Counted from the stretch's first letter, positions 1-7,601 are shown. The stretch is DNA of 22,619 nt from CAYJXJ01 sp964374095 (GCA_964374095.1 CAYJXJ010000064.1:1-22619), one strand, 5' to 3'. The notes: generated by a model not told the origin, from the sequence alone. Numbers and translations are program-made.

Positions 1-1
1 G

Positions 2-646
2 GTAGTGATGGAGAAGCGGATGAATGCGACGCAGCGGGGGCTGTTGATCGAGCTGGCCGAGACCCGGGCGGCCTCGGGGCTCGACGCCTTCAAACCGGGG
101 CCTTGGGCCCGCGCCGGGATCATCCTGGGGGCTTATGCCCTGCTGGCGTTCCGGGCCAGCGCCCCCTACCGGGACAAGATCAGCTACTGGACCAACGCGG
201 CCGCCAACTCACCGACCCTACCGCTGGCCCACCGCAACCTCGGGGCCATGCTCTACCTGGACGGCCGCATCCCCGAGGCCGAGGTCAGCTTCCGGAGGTC
301 CTTGGCGCTCAACCCACGGGAGCCCATGGCGCGCAACAACCTGGGTCTTATCGAGATGGCGCGCGGCCGCCTGGCCGAGGCGCAGAGCTTATTTGTCTCC
401 GAACTCTCGGACTATCCGACCAACGACCTGGCCTATCTAAACCTCGGGCTTGCCTACGCGCGCGGCGGCCGCCCCGCGGATGCCGAGAAGCTGTGGAAGA
501 GGGCCCTGGAGCTCAACCCGGACAATCCCGCGGCCTACGAGTACCTGGCCCGTCTCTATCGGGCGCAGGGACGTTCGGCCGACGGCGCCGCGGTGCTCGC
601 GCGCATGCGGGGGATCGGCCTTCCGGTGCCGCCGGACCTTCGGTAG
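2..646 (+). CDS. C-terminal part of a membrane TPR protein (5' partial)
   Basis: The frame is open from the window edge, so the gene probably starts outside it. GTG at 5 and ATG at 8 are possible starts but have no clear ribosome-binding site. A hydrophobic segment at about residues 34-50 (from GTG 5) is followed by YRDKISYWTNAAANSP and then four TPR units (about 73-106, 107-140, 141-174, 175-207), each with the usual A..NLG..Y...GR..EA pattern and NP turns. In large multi-pass glycosyltransferase-like TPR proteins (TMTC/O-mannosyltransferase type), the last membrane helix, a W-rich linker and a TPR tail occur in this order, so I infer this is the tail of such a protein. The TPRs would bind protein partners. 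The catalytic part, if any, is not in the window. Confidence 0.75.
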   Translation, partial: VVMEKRMNATQRGLLIELAETRAASGLDAFKPGPWARAGIILGAYALLAFRASAPYRDKISYWTNAAANSPTLPLAHRNLGAMLYLDGRIPEAEVSFRRSLALNPREPMARNNLGLIEMARGRLAEAQSLFVSELSDYPTNDLAYLNLGLAYARGGRPADAEKLWKRALELNPDNPAAYEYLARLYRAQGRSADGAAVLARMRGIGLPVPPDLR

Positions 647-797
647 GCCATTGTTGTAGAATGGCGGCGGCTCGCGCGTCAAGAAGGAAGCGGCCAAGTT
701 GGACCGGGAGCAGACGCCGGTTCTCCTGGGAAATCCCGCCCGGAAGCTCGCGGCGACTCCTAAATAGGCCCCGCTGATCGTGATTGTTGACGGCCCA

Positions 798-815
798 ACT
801 GTACGCGCGTACAGT
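798..815. repeat. 18-bp perfect palindrome, copy 1
   Basis: ACTGTACGCGCGTACAGT reads the same on both strands. It lies 16 bases past the stop of the small secreted-protein gene, in the gap between that gene and the convergent TPR gene. The same core recurs at 2893-2916, just outside the other end of the two-gene operon. There is no T-run, so it does not look like an intrinsic terminator. Confidence 0.8.
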
Positions 816-831
816 CGGCAGACTGCCGGAG

Positions 832-1389
832 CTAGAGCCTGCCGGTCGCCAAGTTCTTGACGGCCAGGGCCGCGTTGAGCACCGCGCCCGCGATTCCGAT
901 CACGGCGCCGGCGATGAGGCCGAAGAGCCCGCCGCCGACGGCCCCGATGACGGCGCCGGCTTTGTCGCCGCCGCTCCAAGCCACCGCGGACCACTGACGG
1001 GCGTTGTCGATCATGCCGCCGATCGGGCCGATGAAGAGGGAGGCCGGGGCCCGCCACAGCCTCTGAAAGAAGCCTTCCTTATCCTGAGTCGGGCCTTCCA
1101 CGGTCCGCCAGGCGGGAACGTCCCTGACGAATTTGGGAAGCCAGCGGGGCTTGATGATCGGTTCGGAGTGCAGGCCATCGATGCGCCCGGCGCGCTCCGC
1201 CATGTCCTGCAGTTCACCCATGGCCGGGGGCTCGGCGAGGACGGCCGAGGGTCCGGACGCGCGCCCTTCGAAGCGCAGGCCCGCGTCGGTCTTCATTTGT
1301 TCCAAGGACGCGGGCGCGGCGGTCATCCCCGCGTAGGCCGGGGCGCAACACCATGCGAGGATGGCGAAAAGCGCGAACTCAAATCTCAT
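832..1389 (-). CDS. Small secreted protein with glycine-rich hydrophobic tail
   Basis: 185 aa. The N-terminus (MRFEFALFAILAWCCAPAYA) is a clear signal peptide with an AYA-type cleavage site near residue 20. The middle is Pro/Trp-rich (KPRWLPKFVRDVPAW). The C-terminal third is hydrophobic with closely spaced glycines (GAVIGAVGGGLFGLIAGAVIG), like a glycine-zipper segment that could insert in or stick to membranes. The ATG overlaps the stop of the upstream papain-like gene by four bases (ATGA, 1386-1389), so the two are translationally coupled and probably act together. I do not recognise a named family; a membrane-associated partner or substrate of the papain-like protein is an inference. Confidence 0.7.
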   Translation of the reverse strand: MRFEFALFAILAWCCAPAYAGMTAAPASLEQMKTDAGLRFEGRASGPSAVLAEPPAMGELQDMAERAGRIDGLHSEPIIKPRWLPKFVRDVPAWRTVEGPTQDKEGFFQRLWRAPASLFIGPIGGMIDNARQWSAVAWSGGDKAGAVIGAVGGGLFGLIAGAVIGIAGAVLNAALAVKNLATGRL

Positions 1390-2807
1390 CGGCGGCCTCT
1401 CCTTTCGTAGAACCCCGCCGGTGGCGCGCTTCGGGCCGTTTCGATCCCCAAGGAGGGGGCCGAAGGGTCGAGCGAGAGCGTGAAAGTCCGGGGCCGGCCG
1501 TCGGCCTCGTAGTAGTGTTTGGCCGTCACTTCGAGTCGGAGCCGGCCGGCGGCGGGGGCGGCGATGCCGAAGGTCCCGTCCGGCAGTTTAGAGAGAGAAA
1601 CGCCGGAGGCGGCGTCCCGGGCCGACTCGATGGGCACGGGCTTGCCGCAGCGGTTGGCGGCCGTGAGGCGCCAGGTCCCGTCGGCGGCGGGGACGGCCGA
1701 GACGGTGAAGGTATGGGGGAAGGCGTAGGCCTCGTCGATGGACTCGACGCGCACCGCGCGGTAGGCCGCGCCGCCTTCGGCGTCGCGGACCTTGTGGGCG
1801 GGGAAATCCCCGAAGGAATCGTGCGACACGAACCAGGCGGTGCGGCCCCAGGCCGCATCGTCGACATTGGAGGCGCAGTCCAGGAAGTTCCCGGGGCCGT
1901 CCATGCAGAAATAGCCCACGGCCGCGACCGCGTGGGCGCCGAACATGCGCGGGCGCGTGGTGTTCTCGAGTTGGATGTAGGCGATGCCCCACGCGTCGAT
2001 GGCCGAAGCCAGGACGCGGGCCCGGGAGTCGGGGGTTTTGGAACGGAGGAGGCTGTTGGTGAATAGCTGAACGTAGGAGCCCTCCATGGGGCTTGCCGCC
2101 GCGTCGAAGCGATAGACCGCGTCCGTGTAAGGATCGGGGTTGGCGTAGGCGCGCCGCTCCACCCCGATCTCGGCGTAGCCCAGCGGCGAATAGGGCGCGC
2201 CGATCTGGCGGACCGGGTCGCGTTCGATGGGAAGGTGCTGGGAGAATAGGGCATAGCGGGGATCGCCGAAGCTGGACCGGTAGAAGTACTCGAGCTCGAA
2301 GACCCGGGGGTCCCAGCCCCGCTCGGGGCGGCCGTGGATGGAGCTTTCATAGGAAGGCAGTTCGCCCCCGCATTGGATCGTCCACCAGTCGAAGACCGCG
2401 CTTAGGCCGTAGGCGAGGCAGGCGAAGGGGGGTTCGTTGGGCCTGCCGTCATAGCGCCATTCGCGGATGCGCCGGCCGGGGGTGCGGGCGTTCTTGGCCC
2501 GGATCAGGGTGTTGATGCGCTCCACCCACTCCGGGGTCTCCTCCTGGTTCTTGTGGGGGATCTTCTCCCAGTCCGGGATCAGGTTCCGGAAGCGCTCCGG
2601 CACAGCTCCCACGTCCAGAGCGTAGCGGGGGGCGGGGGGAAGCGGCAGTTCGTCGGGACGCAGGACGGGTTTGTCCTGGGCGGGGCTTTGGAATTTGGGC
2701 GCGCCGAGGGCGCAGGTCCCGTCGAAGAGGCAGGGCGCGGTTTGGCTCCGGGCCGCCGGGGGCAAAAGCAAAACCCCGGCCGATAAAGCCGCTTTCAGCG
2801 CTGACAT
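1386..2807 (-). CDS. Secreted papain-like (C1-type fold) cysteine peptidase-like protein
   Basis: 473 aa with an N-terminal signal peptide (about residues 1-21). The core has a papain-like layout in the right order: PPFACLAYGLSAVFDWW with Cys130 as candidate nucleophile, GAHAVAAVGYF with His292, and WFVSHDSFGDF at 325-335, where papain has NSWG. The third catalytic position is therefore Asp330 rather than Asn, and no clear oxyanion Gln is visible just before the Cys. About 110 C-terminal residues (from about 360) look like a beta-rich add-on domain. Likely a secreted peptidase or an inactive relative; its substrate is unknown. It is the first gene of a two-gene operon with the small glycine-rich secreted protein. 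ATG 2807 sits 8 bases from a TAGAAT box, which suggests a near-leaderless mRNA. Confidence 0.65.
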   Translation of the reverse strand: MSALKAALSAGVLLLPPAARSQTAPCLFDGTCALGAPKFQSPAQDKPVLRPDELPLPPAPRYALDVGAVPERFRNLIPDWEKIPHKNQEETPEWVERINTLIRAKNARTPGRRIREWRYDGRPNEPPFACLAYGLSAVFDWWTIQCGGELPSYESSIHGRPERGWDPRVFELEYFYRSSFGDPRYALFSQHLPIERDPVRQIGAPYSPLGYAEIGVERRAYANPDPYTDAVYRFDAAASPMEGSYVQLFTNSLLRSKTPDSRARVLASAIDAWGIAYIQLENTTRPRMFGAHAVAAVGYFCMDGPGNFLDCASNVDDAAWGRTAWFVSHDSFGDFPAHKVRDAEGGAAYRAVRVESIDEAYAFPHTFTVSAVPAADGTWRLTAANRCGKPVPIESARDAASGVSLSKLPDGTFGIAAPAAGRLRLEVTAKHYYEADGRPRTFTLSLDPSAPSLGIETARSAPPAGFYERRGRR

Positions 2808-2815
2808 CCGGCGAT

Positions 2816-2844
2816 ATTCTAGCGGAGAATCCCGCCGGCGGGAT
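2816..2844 (-). promoter_or_regulatory. Candidate promoter and operator of the papain-like operon
   Basis: On the minus strand TAGAAT (2816-2821) lies 8 bases before ATG 2807. A 16-bp perfect palindrome ATCCCGCCGGCGGGAT (2829-2844) covers the spacer and the place where the -35 box should be, and no TTGACA-like -35 is seen. This arrangement fits a repressor site over a weak promoter, but the regulator is not known. Confidence 0.4.
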
Positions 2845-2892
2845 GGGCCATTGGGGCAGGCCCGCCGGGCCGCTGGACCTAGAACCTGCCGG

Positions 2893-2916
2893 ACAACTGT
2901 ACGCGCGTACAGTTGT
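2893..2916. repeat. 24-bp perfect palindrome, copy 2
   Basis: A perfect 24-bp palindrome whose central 18 bases are identical to the palindrome at 798-815. It lies in the divergent gap between the papain-like operon and the secreted TPR gene. Both copies have a CTAG-containing and CCGG-rich stretch nearby, in opposite orientation relative to the operon. Confidence 0.8.
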
Positions 2917-2943
2917 GAGGGGGCCTATCCCGCCAAATTCCGT

Positions 2944-2965
2944 CCTGCAGCTCCCCTGCAGCTCC
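2944..2965. repeat. 11-bp tandem repeat, two copies
   Basis: CCTGCAGCTCC occurs twice back to back, directly upstream of the TTGACA box at 2968. It could be an activator or repressor site for the downstream TPR gene or a replication slip; no family match is claimed. Confidence 0.6.
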
Positions 2966-2967
2966 CA

Positions 2968-2997
2968 TTGACAGTCGCTATGGTCCGGTGGTAAGCT
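2968..2997 (+). promoter_or_regulatory. Candidate promoter of the secreted TPR gene
   Basis: A perfect TTGACA (2968-2973), an 18-base spacer and a weak TAAGCT (2992-2997). The GTG start at 3004 follows 6 bases later, and TAA at 2992 closes the reading frame upstream, so initiation must be at CTG 2998 or GTG 3004. There is no Shine-Dalgarno site, consistent with a leaderless mRNA. Confidence 0.4.
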
Positions 2998-3003
2998 CTG
3001 GGT

Positions 3004-3837
3004 GTGGCGAGTACGGTAAGGGCGGCCGTCGCCGTCGCCGCTTTCTTGCGCGCCGCGTCCGCAGGCGCCTATGACTGCGTCCAAGAGTTCCAGCGGGGCC
3101 GCCTGCCCACCGATCCCAACCAGCGGATCCACCACTACACCAACGCCATCGAAACGTGCACGGGCGCCGACGAGGGCGACATGTTGGCCACCTCCTACTA
3201 CAACCGCGCGGTGAATTACGGCAAATTGGGCCGCCTCAGCGAGGCGGAGAGCGACTTGGAGATGGCGATCCAAACCGATCCCTTCGGCACGACCAAGAAG
3301 GGCGCCATGGACATGCTGGAGCGAATCCGGCAGAGGCAGGCGGACATTTCGGGAGCGCCGCCCCCGCCGCGGTCGGCCTACCAGGCCACGCCCATCGGCC
3401 TGGGGAATTCAGGCCTCCGAAATTTCTCCGCTCCCCGTCGGCAGACGCCCTCCGAGCCGGTCCCGCAGGCCCCGCCTCCTTCGCCGCCGTCGGCCTTTCC
3501 CGGGCGGTACAACGAGTGCCTTGCCGTCCCACCGGGCGAGCCGGCCGGGGTCGTCTCGGCCTGCACCCCGGCCATCGATGCCTGGCAGGACACCGACAAC
3601 AAGGAGGCCTTGGCATGGGTCCTTTGCGTGAGGGCCGAGGCCCACGGCAAGCTGGGGGACCTGGATGCGGCGCGGTACGACCTGGAACGTCAGAGAGACG
3701 TCGGAGCCTCGCGTCCTCAGACGATCAAGCGATGCATGAAAGCCCTTGATGGCCTCCGCGCCGTGCTCAATCGGCCCAGCGGCGGGGAGCGCCCGGCGGC
3801 CAAACCGGAGTCCGGGGTCGTCCCGCTCCTGCGTTGA
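3004..3837 (+). CDS. Secreted TPR protein with an internal duplication
   Basis: 277 aa starting at GTG. Residues 1-22 form a signal peptide (AVAVAAFLRAASAGA). Two related halves follow. The first has YDCVQEFQ, then YNRAVNYGKLGRLSEAESDLEMAI. The second has YNECLAVP, then LCVRAEAHGKLGDLDAARYDLERQ. Each ends in a helix that starts with a K.(A/C)M motif. A Pro-rich linker (about 115-165) separates them. Each half holds one or two Sel1/TPR-like helical pairs and paired Cys residues that could form disulfides outside the cytoplasm. A periplasmic scaffold or binding protein is likely; its partner is unknown. It stands alone, with a promoter in front and tRNA-Ala behind. Confidence 0.7.
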   Translation: MASTVRAAVAVAAFLRAASAGAYDCVQEFQRGRLPTDPNQRIHHYTNAIETCTGADEGDMLATSYYNRAVNYGKLGRLSEAESDLEMAIQTDPFGTTKKGAMDMLERIRQRQADISGAPPPPRSAYQATPIGLGNSGLRNFSAPRRQTPSEPVPQAPPPSPPSAFPGRYNECLAVPPGEPAGVVSACTPAIDAWQDTDNKEALAWVLCVRAEAHGKLGDLDAARYDLERQRDVGASRPQTIKRCMKALDGLRAVLNRPSGGERPAAKPESGVVPLLR

Positions 3838-3866
3838 ATTCAGCGCGCACAATTCGGCCCTCAGGG

Positions 3867-3895
3867 TTGAGCGGGGGCGGGGCATCTGCTAAAAT
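3867..3895 (+). promoter_or_regulatory. Promoter of tRNA-Ala
   Basis: TTGAGC (3867-3872), a 17-base spacer and TAAAAT (3890-3895). The tRNA begins only 5 bases after the -10 box, so the transcript would start at or next to the mature 5' end. Confidence 0.55.
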
Positions 3896-3900
3896 ACCCC

Positions 3901-3976
3901 GGGCCTATAGCTCAGCTGGGAGAGCGCCTCCATGGCATGGAGGAGGTCAGCGGTTCGATCCCGCTTAGGTCCACCA
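3901..3976 (+). tRNA. tRNA-Ala (anticodon GGC)
   Basis: The 76-base cloverleaf is complete. The acceptor stem GGGCCTA pairs with TAGGTCC (one G-U). The D stem is GCTC/GAGC. The anticodon stem CCTCC/GGAGG encloses loop ATGGCAT, giving anticodon GGC. The variable loop is 5 bases, the T arm is AGCGG-TTCGATC-CCGCT, and the discriminator A is followed by an encoded CCA. It reads GCC alanine codons, which are frequent in this GC-rich sequence. Confidence 0.95.
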
Positions 3977-3994
3977 CTCTGACACGCGGCCCAA

Positions 3995-4043
3995 GGCCGG
4001 CGCCTCCAAAAGTTGGAAGCCCGGGCCTGGGGCCGTATTTTTT
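3995..4043 (+). terminator. Possible intrinsic terminator after tRNA-Ala
   Basis: An imperfect hairpin with inner stem TCCAA/TTGGA (4005-4009/4013-4017), extended by GC pairs out to 3995/4027. Six T bases follow at 4038-4043. The T-run is about 10 bases from the stem, further than usual, so this is tentative. Confidence 0.35.
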
Positions 4044-4076
4044 CCCCCCGACCTGCCGCCGCCGTCATGGATCAAA

Positions 4077-4085
4077 TGGTAATAT
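4077..4085 (+). promoter_or_regulatory. Extended -10 promoter of the M28 peptidase operon
   Basis: TGGTAATAT is an extended -10 element (TGn plus TAATAT at 4080-4085). ATG 4095 follows 9 bases later, giving a very short or absent 5' UTR. No -35 box is evident, which extended -10 promoters can tolerate. Confidence 0.45.
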
Positions 4086-4094
4086 CCCTGACTC

Positions 4095-5741
4095 ATGGGC
4101 CTCATGGCATCGCTCCTTCCGGCCATCGGCGCCGCCGCGGCGTTGATCCGGCCCGATGCCGCCGACATCAAGGCCGCGTCGACCATCGATGCAGCCCAGC
4201 TGCGCGCGCACGTCAGGTTCCTGGCCGACGACGCGTTGGAAGGCCGCCTGCCGGGCTCGCGGGGCGACCAGCTCGCGCAGCGCTACATCGTCGCGCAGTT
4301 CGAGGCTCTGGGCCTCAAGCCCGGAGCTCCCGGCGGGGGCTGGCTCCAGATAGTCCCGCTGGTGGGGGTGCGCACCCAGGCTCCCGCGGCGTTGGGGTTC
4401 ACCGGTTCGGGGAAAACGGAAGCGGCGGAGCGGTCGAAGGACTTCATGCTGGTGAGCGGCCTCCAGGAATCCGAGGCCGGCTTCAAGGACGCCGAGCTCG
4501 TCTTCGTCGGCTACGGCATACGGGCCCCGGAATTCGGCTGGGACGACTTCAAGGGGGCCGACCTCAGGGGCAAGGTCCTGCTCGTCATGAACAATGACCC
4601 GGAGGAGGACCCGGCGCTGTTCGCGGGAAAGACGCGGCTTTATTATGGGCGCTGGACGTATAAGTACGAGGAGGCGGCGCGCCGGGGCGCGGCCGCCGCG
4701 CTCATCATCCACACCACTCCCTCGGCGGGCTATCCCTGGCAGGTGGTGCAGACCTCCTGGGCGGGCGAGCAGTTCGAGTTGGAGAGCGCGGGCGAGCCCC
4801 GGCTCCCGGCCAAGGGTTGGCTGACGGAGGAGGCATCGCGCCGGGTCGCGGCGCTGGGGGGCCGCGACCTCGACGTCCTGCGCCGTAAAGCCCTCTCCCC
4901 GGACTTCCAACCTGTCGCCCTGGGCGTGCGCGTCTCGGCGTCCCTGAAAAATCAAGTCCGCCGGCAGGAATCGGCCAACGTCCTCGCCCTCCTGGAGGGC
5001 TCGCACCCCGAGCTCAAGAGCCAGTCGGTGATCTACTCCGCGCACCACGACCATCTCGGCGTGTCCGAAGACGCCTCGAAGCCCGACCGAATCTACAACG
5101 GCGCGCTCGACAACGCCTCGGGGACCGCCGCCCTGCTGGCCCTGGCCGGCGCTTTCAAGGGCCTCCCCAAGGTCCCCCCGCGCTCGATTCTTTTCGCGGC
5201 CTTGGCGGCCGAGGAGCAAGGCCTCCTGGGTTCGGCCTACCTGGCGGCCCATCCCCCGGTTCCCCCGGGACGCCTGGCCGCGGCCATCAATATCGATGGG
5301 ATCAACATACTGGGCCGCACGCGGGATGTCGTGGTCGTGGGTTACGGCAAATCGAGCCTGGACCGGCTCCTCGAAGGCTTCGCGGCCTGGCAGGGGCGCG
5401 TGGTCAAGCCCGACTCCTTTCCCGACCGGGGGTTCTATTACCGCTCCGACCAGTTCAATTTCGCCAAGATCGGCATCCCCAGCGTCTTCTTGGGCCGCAG
5501 CGTGGATTTCATCGGCCGGCCCGAAGGGTGGGGCCGGGAGATGACGGAGCGCTGGGAAGCCACCCACTACCACCAGCCGTCGGATGAGTACCGCGACGAC
5601 TGGGACTTGTCCGGCGCGGTCGAAAATCTTCGGCTGCTCTTCCATGTCGGGGCCCGGGCGGCCCGGGACTCGAAGCTTCCGGCGTGGACCGCGGGTGACG
5701 AATTCGAGGCGGCCCGGAAGGCCGCCCTCGCGGCCCCATGA
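4095..5741 (+). CDS. M28-family zinc metallopeptidase with PA-like insert
   Basis: 548 aa with a probable N-terminal signal or anchor segment (about 1-24). All M28 metal and catalytic residues are visible: SAHHDHLG (His317, Asp319), NGALDNASG (bridging Asp339), LAAEEQG (catalytic Glu373 and ligand Glu374), NIDG (Asp401) and the C-terminal HYHQPSDEY (His493). Residues about 100-250 hold a PA-like insert ending before the catalytic core, as in many bacterial aminopeptidase Y/S-like and PSMA-type M28 enzymes. It should remove N-terminal residues from peptides or act on small peptides outside the cytoplasm; specificity cannot be read here. Its stop overlaps the next gene by four bases (ATGA). Confidence 0.88.
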   Translation: MGLMASLLPAIGAAAALIRPDAADIKAASTIDAAQLRAHVRFLADDALEGRLPGSRGDQLAQRYIVAQFEALGLKPGAPGGGWLQIVPLVGVRTQAPAALGFTGSGKTEAAERSKDFMLVSGLQESEAGFKDAELVFVGYGIRAPEFGWDDFKGADLRGKVLLVMNNDPEEDPALFAGKTRLYYGRWTYKYEEAARRGAAAALIIHTTPSAGYPWQVVQTSWAGEQFELESAGEPRLPAKGWLTEEASRRVAALGGRDLDVLRRKALSPDFQPVALGVRVSASLKNQVRRQESANVLALLEGSHPELKSQSVIYSAHHDHLGVSEDASKPDRIYNGALDNASGTAALLALAGAFKGLPKVPPRSILFAALAAEEQGLLGSAYLAAHPPVPPGRLAAAINIDGINILGRTRDVVVVGYGKSSLDRLLEGFAAWQGRVVKPDSFPDRGFYYRSDQFNFAKIGIPSVFLGRSVDFIGRPEGWGREMTERWEATHYHQPSDEYRDDWDLSGAVENLRLLFHVGARAARDSKLPAWTAGDEFEAARKAALAAP

Positions 5742-6592
5742 GCGGCTGGGCCCCGGGCGAGTTGCCGACGCTGGCCGTGCTCGCCTTCATCCTGGCTGTT
5801 CTGGCGGGGATGGGGGGCTCCGCGGCCGACCTGGCCTTTCATGGGGGCATGCTCGCCGCCTACTGGGGCGTCTGCCGGTGGGCCCGCTCGAGCGAGGCCC
5901 ACGCGGCTTGGCCCGCGCGCTGTGTCGCCACGGTCGCGGTCCTGCACGGACTCTACCTGACGACTGGAAATCTCGGGCTGGAGTTGATCACCCGGCGCTA
6001 TGACGGCTGGCTCATGGCCTGGGACACCGTGGCTTTCGGGCGTTCCCCCGCGCTGGCGGCCGCCCAACGCCTCGGCAACCGCGGATTCGAGGGTTGCTGC
6101 GCCGTCTACGCGGGCTTCGTTCCATTCATATACTCGGCCATCGCCGCGGGCTGCCTGTCGGGACGGGAGAAGGACCGGGAGCGTTTTCTTTCAGGGCTGG
6201 CCTGGGTTTATGCGGTGAGCCTGCCTTGGCATTTTCTATATCCCGCGCAGGGCCCCCGGGTCTTCGAGCCCGAGGTCTACGCGGTTTTCTCGGATTCCGG
6301 CCGAATCCACGCGCTGGTGCGCTGGTGCATCGACCGCGCGGGGGGGCCCCACGGGGCTTTCCCGAGCCTTCACGCGGCGGCCACGCTCTATTGCTGCTTC
6401 TTCGAGCTGCGGGCGCGGCCGCGCCTGGGCCTGGCTTATGCGCCGCTCGCCGTCGCCATCGCGGCCGCCTGCGTGGCGACCGGCTATCACTACGCCGTTG
6501 ACGTCGCGGCGGGAGCGGCGGCCGCGGGCCTGGGGTGGTTCGCGGCCTATCGCGTCGGGCGGCCTGAAGCCCCGACCGGCGCGGCGGGCTAG
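5738..6592 (+). CDS. PAP2/Aur1-type integral membrane phosphatase or phosphotransferase
   Basis: 284 aa with about six hydrophobic segments. The PAP2 active-site elements are present in order: GAFPSLHAAA (Pro209, Ser210, His212) and GYHYAVDVAAG (His251, Asp255). The first motif (K......RP) is not clear. The PSLH...YHYAVD form is typical of the Aur1/Ipt1-like PAP2_3 subgroup, which moves or removes lipid phosphate groups (for example inositol-phosphoceramide synthase). A membrane-lipid phosphatase or head-group transferase is the likely role. The ATG overlaps the M28 stop (5738-5741), so the two form an operon, although a joint function is not obvious. Confidence 0.75.
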   Translation: MSGWAPGELPTLAVLAFILAVLAGMGGSAADLAFHGGMLAAYWGVCRWARSSEAHAAWPARCVATVAVLHGLYLTTGNLGLELITRRYDGWLMAWDTVAFGRSPALAAAQRLGNRGFEGCCAVYAGFVPFIYSAIAAGCLSGREKDRERFLSGLAWVYAVSLPWHFLYPAQGPRVFEPEVYAVFSDSGRIHALVRWCIDRAGGPHGAFPSLHAAATLYCCFFELRARPRLGLAYAPLAVAIAAACVATGYHYAVDVAAGAAAAGLGWFAAYRVGRPEAPTGAAG

Positions 6593-6687
6593 AGCGACTC
6601 CAGCCAGCGGCCAAGGTTTTCGTGGCCGTCCCTGTTCACGGGGTGAGGTCTGGGGAGAAACCCGTTGCAGACTCCGACCACCGTGTA
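6589..6687 (-). pseudogene. Possible C-terminal gene remnant opposite the PAP2 gene end
   Basis: On the minus strand a short frame between two stops reads YTVVGVCNGFLPRPHP followed by VNRDGHENLGRWLESL and a stop. The composition and the clean ending look like a real protein C-terminus, but there is no room for a full gene: a TAG precedes it, and the methyltransferase gene and its promoter start there. It could be the tail of a gene lost by deletion, or chance. Its stop overlaps that of the PAP2 gene tail to tail. Confidence 0.25.
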
Positions 6688-6694
6688 CTAGTAT
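6665..6694 (+). promoter_or_regulatory. Candidate promoter of the methyltransferase gene
   Basis: TTGCAG (6665-6670), an 18-base spacer and TAGTAT (6689-6694), with ATG 6701 six bases downstream. Transcription would start at about the A of ATG, making this another leaderless candidate. No Shine-Dalgarno site is present. Confidence 0.45.
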
Positions 6695-6700
6695 CTCGCC

Positions 6701-7558
6701 ATGCCCCGGATGCCGACTCCGGAAAGCGGCGCCGCCGCGCCGGCCCCCAGCCTGCTCCAGTACGCCAGGGGGCTCCCCGGCGCGCAGGTCTATCTCATCG
6801 GCCTAGGCCTGCCCGAGAAGGGCGGCTGCACCCTTGAGGCCTTGGAGGCCATGGGACGCTGCCGCAGGCTTTTCGTTCCGGATCCCGAAGAGCCGTTCTT
6901 CCGGCGATTCGGCGCGTCGCTGGAGCCGCATCGCAACCTCAGCCGCCCACGGGACCGCGCGGCTTGCGTGGAGCGGCTCCTGCGGGACCTGGAGGGGGGG
7001 CCGGTTGGATTCGCCATCTACGGGCATCCCCTCTTTTTTGAGCCCATCGCCGAGGATATCCTCCGGGAGTGCCGCCTGAGGGGTGTCACGTGCCTGGCGG
7101 TCAACGGCGTCTCGGCCGTTGACGCGGTGCTCTCGGCCCTGGGTCAGCCCCTGGGTTTCGGCGCGGCTCTGACGGTCGCAGACATCCGGCATTTCGAGCG
7201 CCATGAGGTCGGTCGCGGCCAGGCCGCGCTCATTTTCAAGGCCGCCATGGAGACGGGGAGCCGGGAGGAGCTCGTGCAGTCCCTGGTGAGGTCCCGGTCT
7301 CGGGCGTTCCAGGTCGCGGTCGTCGAGTGCCGCAACTTCAGCCGCAGCGAGGACCGGGTGGAATGGGTGGCTCTCGGCGACCTTCCCGAGGCTTTGCGCC
7401 GGCCCGCTTCCCTCTATGTCTCCATCTTCGTCCCTCCCTGGCGCCGGACCCACCCCTGGCGCGCCCTATTCCGGCCTTGGATCCGGTTTAAACGCGTCGC
7501 GCTGTGGTGGCTGCCGCGCCGGCGCCGGGCGGTTTCGGAGGCGGCCCCCGTCGGATGA
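6701..7558 (+). CDS. Tetrapyrrole-methylase-family SAM-dependent methyltransferase
   Basis: 285 aa. The fold motifs appear in order: VYLIGLGLPEKGG (about 30-42, the SAM-binding G.G.G loop), a RLFVPDPEEPFF segment, FAIYGHPLFF (YGHP at 107-110, where cobalamin/sirohaem methylases have YGDP) and NGVSAVDAVLSALG (135-148, equivalent to the PG.S loop). The YGHP form occurs in TP-methylases outside cobalamin synthesis, including the borosin peptide N-methyltransferases. No tetrapyrrole or cobalamin genes are nearby, so the substrate is unknown. The C-terminus is Arg-rich (WRRTHPWRALFRPWIRFKR) and may be membrane-near or RNA-binding. The gene stands alone, convergent with the oxygenase operon 43 bases away. 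Confidence 0.7.
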   Translation: MPRMPTPESGAAAPAPSLLQYARGLPGAQVYLIGLGLPEKGGCTLEALEAMGRCRRLFVPDPEEPFFRRFGASLEPHRNLSRPRDRAACVERLLRDLEGGPVGFAIYGHPLFFEPIAEDILRECRLRGVTCLAVNGVSAVDAVLSALGQPLGFGAALTVADIRHFERHEVGRGQAALIFKAAMETGSREELVQSLVRSRSRAFQVAVVECRNFSRSEDRVEWVALGDLPEALRRPASLYVSIFVPPWRRTHPWRALFRPWIRFKRVALWWLPRRRRAVSEAAPVG

Positions 7559-7601
7559 TGTCTGCGGGGAGCGCGCCGGCCCTGTCCGCGCCGGGTCGGG
7601 G

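Noticed and set aside
798..815. Palindrome as an intrinsic terminator between convergent genes
   Set aside because: No T-run on either side and a self-complementary core without a loop; a protein-binding site or repeat is more likely.
4065..5645. A 526-codon minus-strand frame opposite the M28 peptidase
   Set aside because: The plus strand carries all M28 ligands; the minus translation shows no motif.
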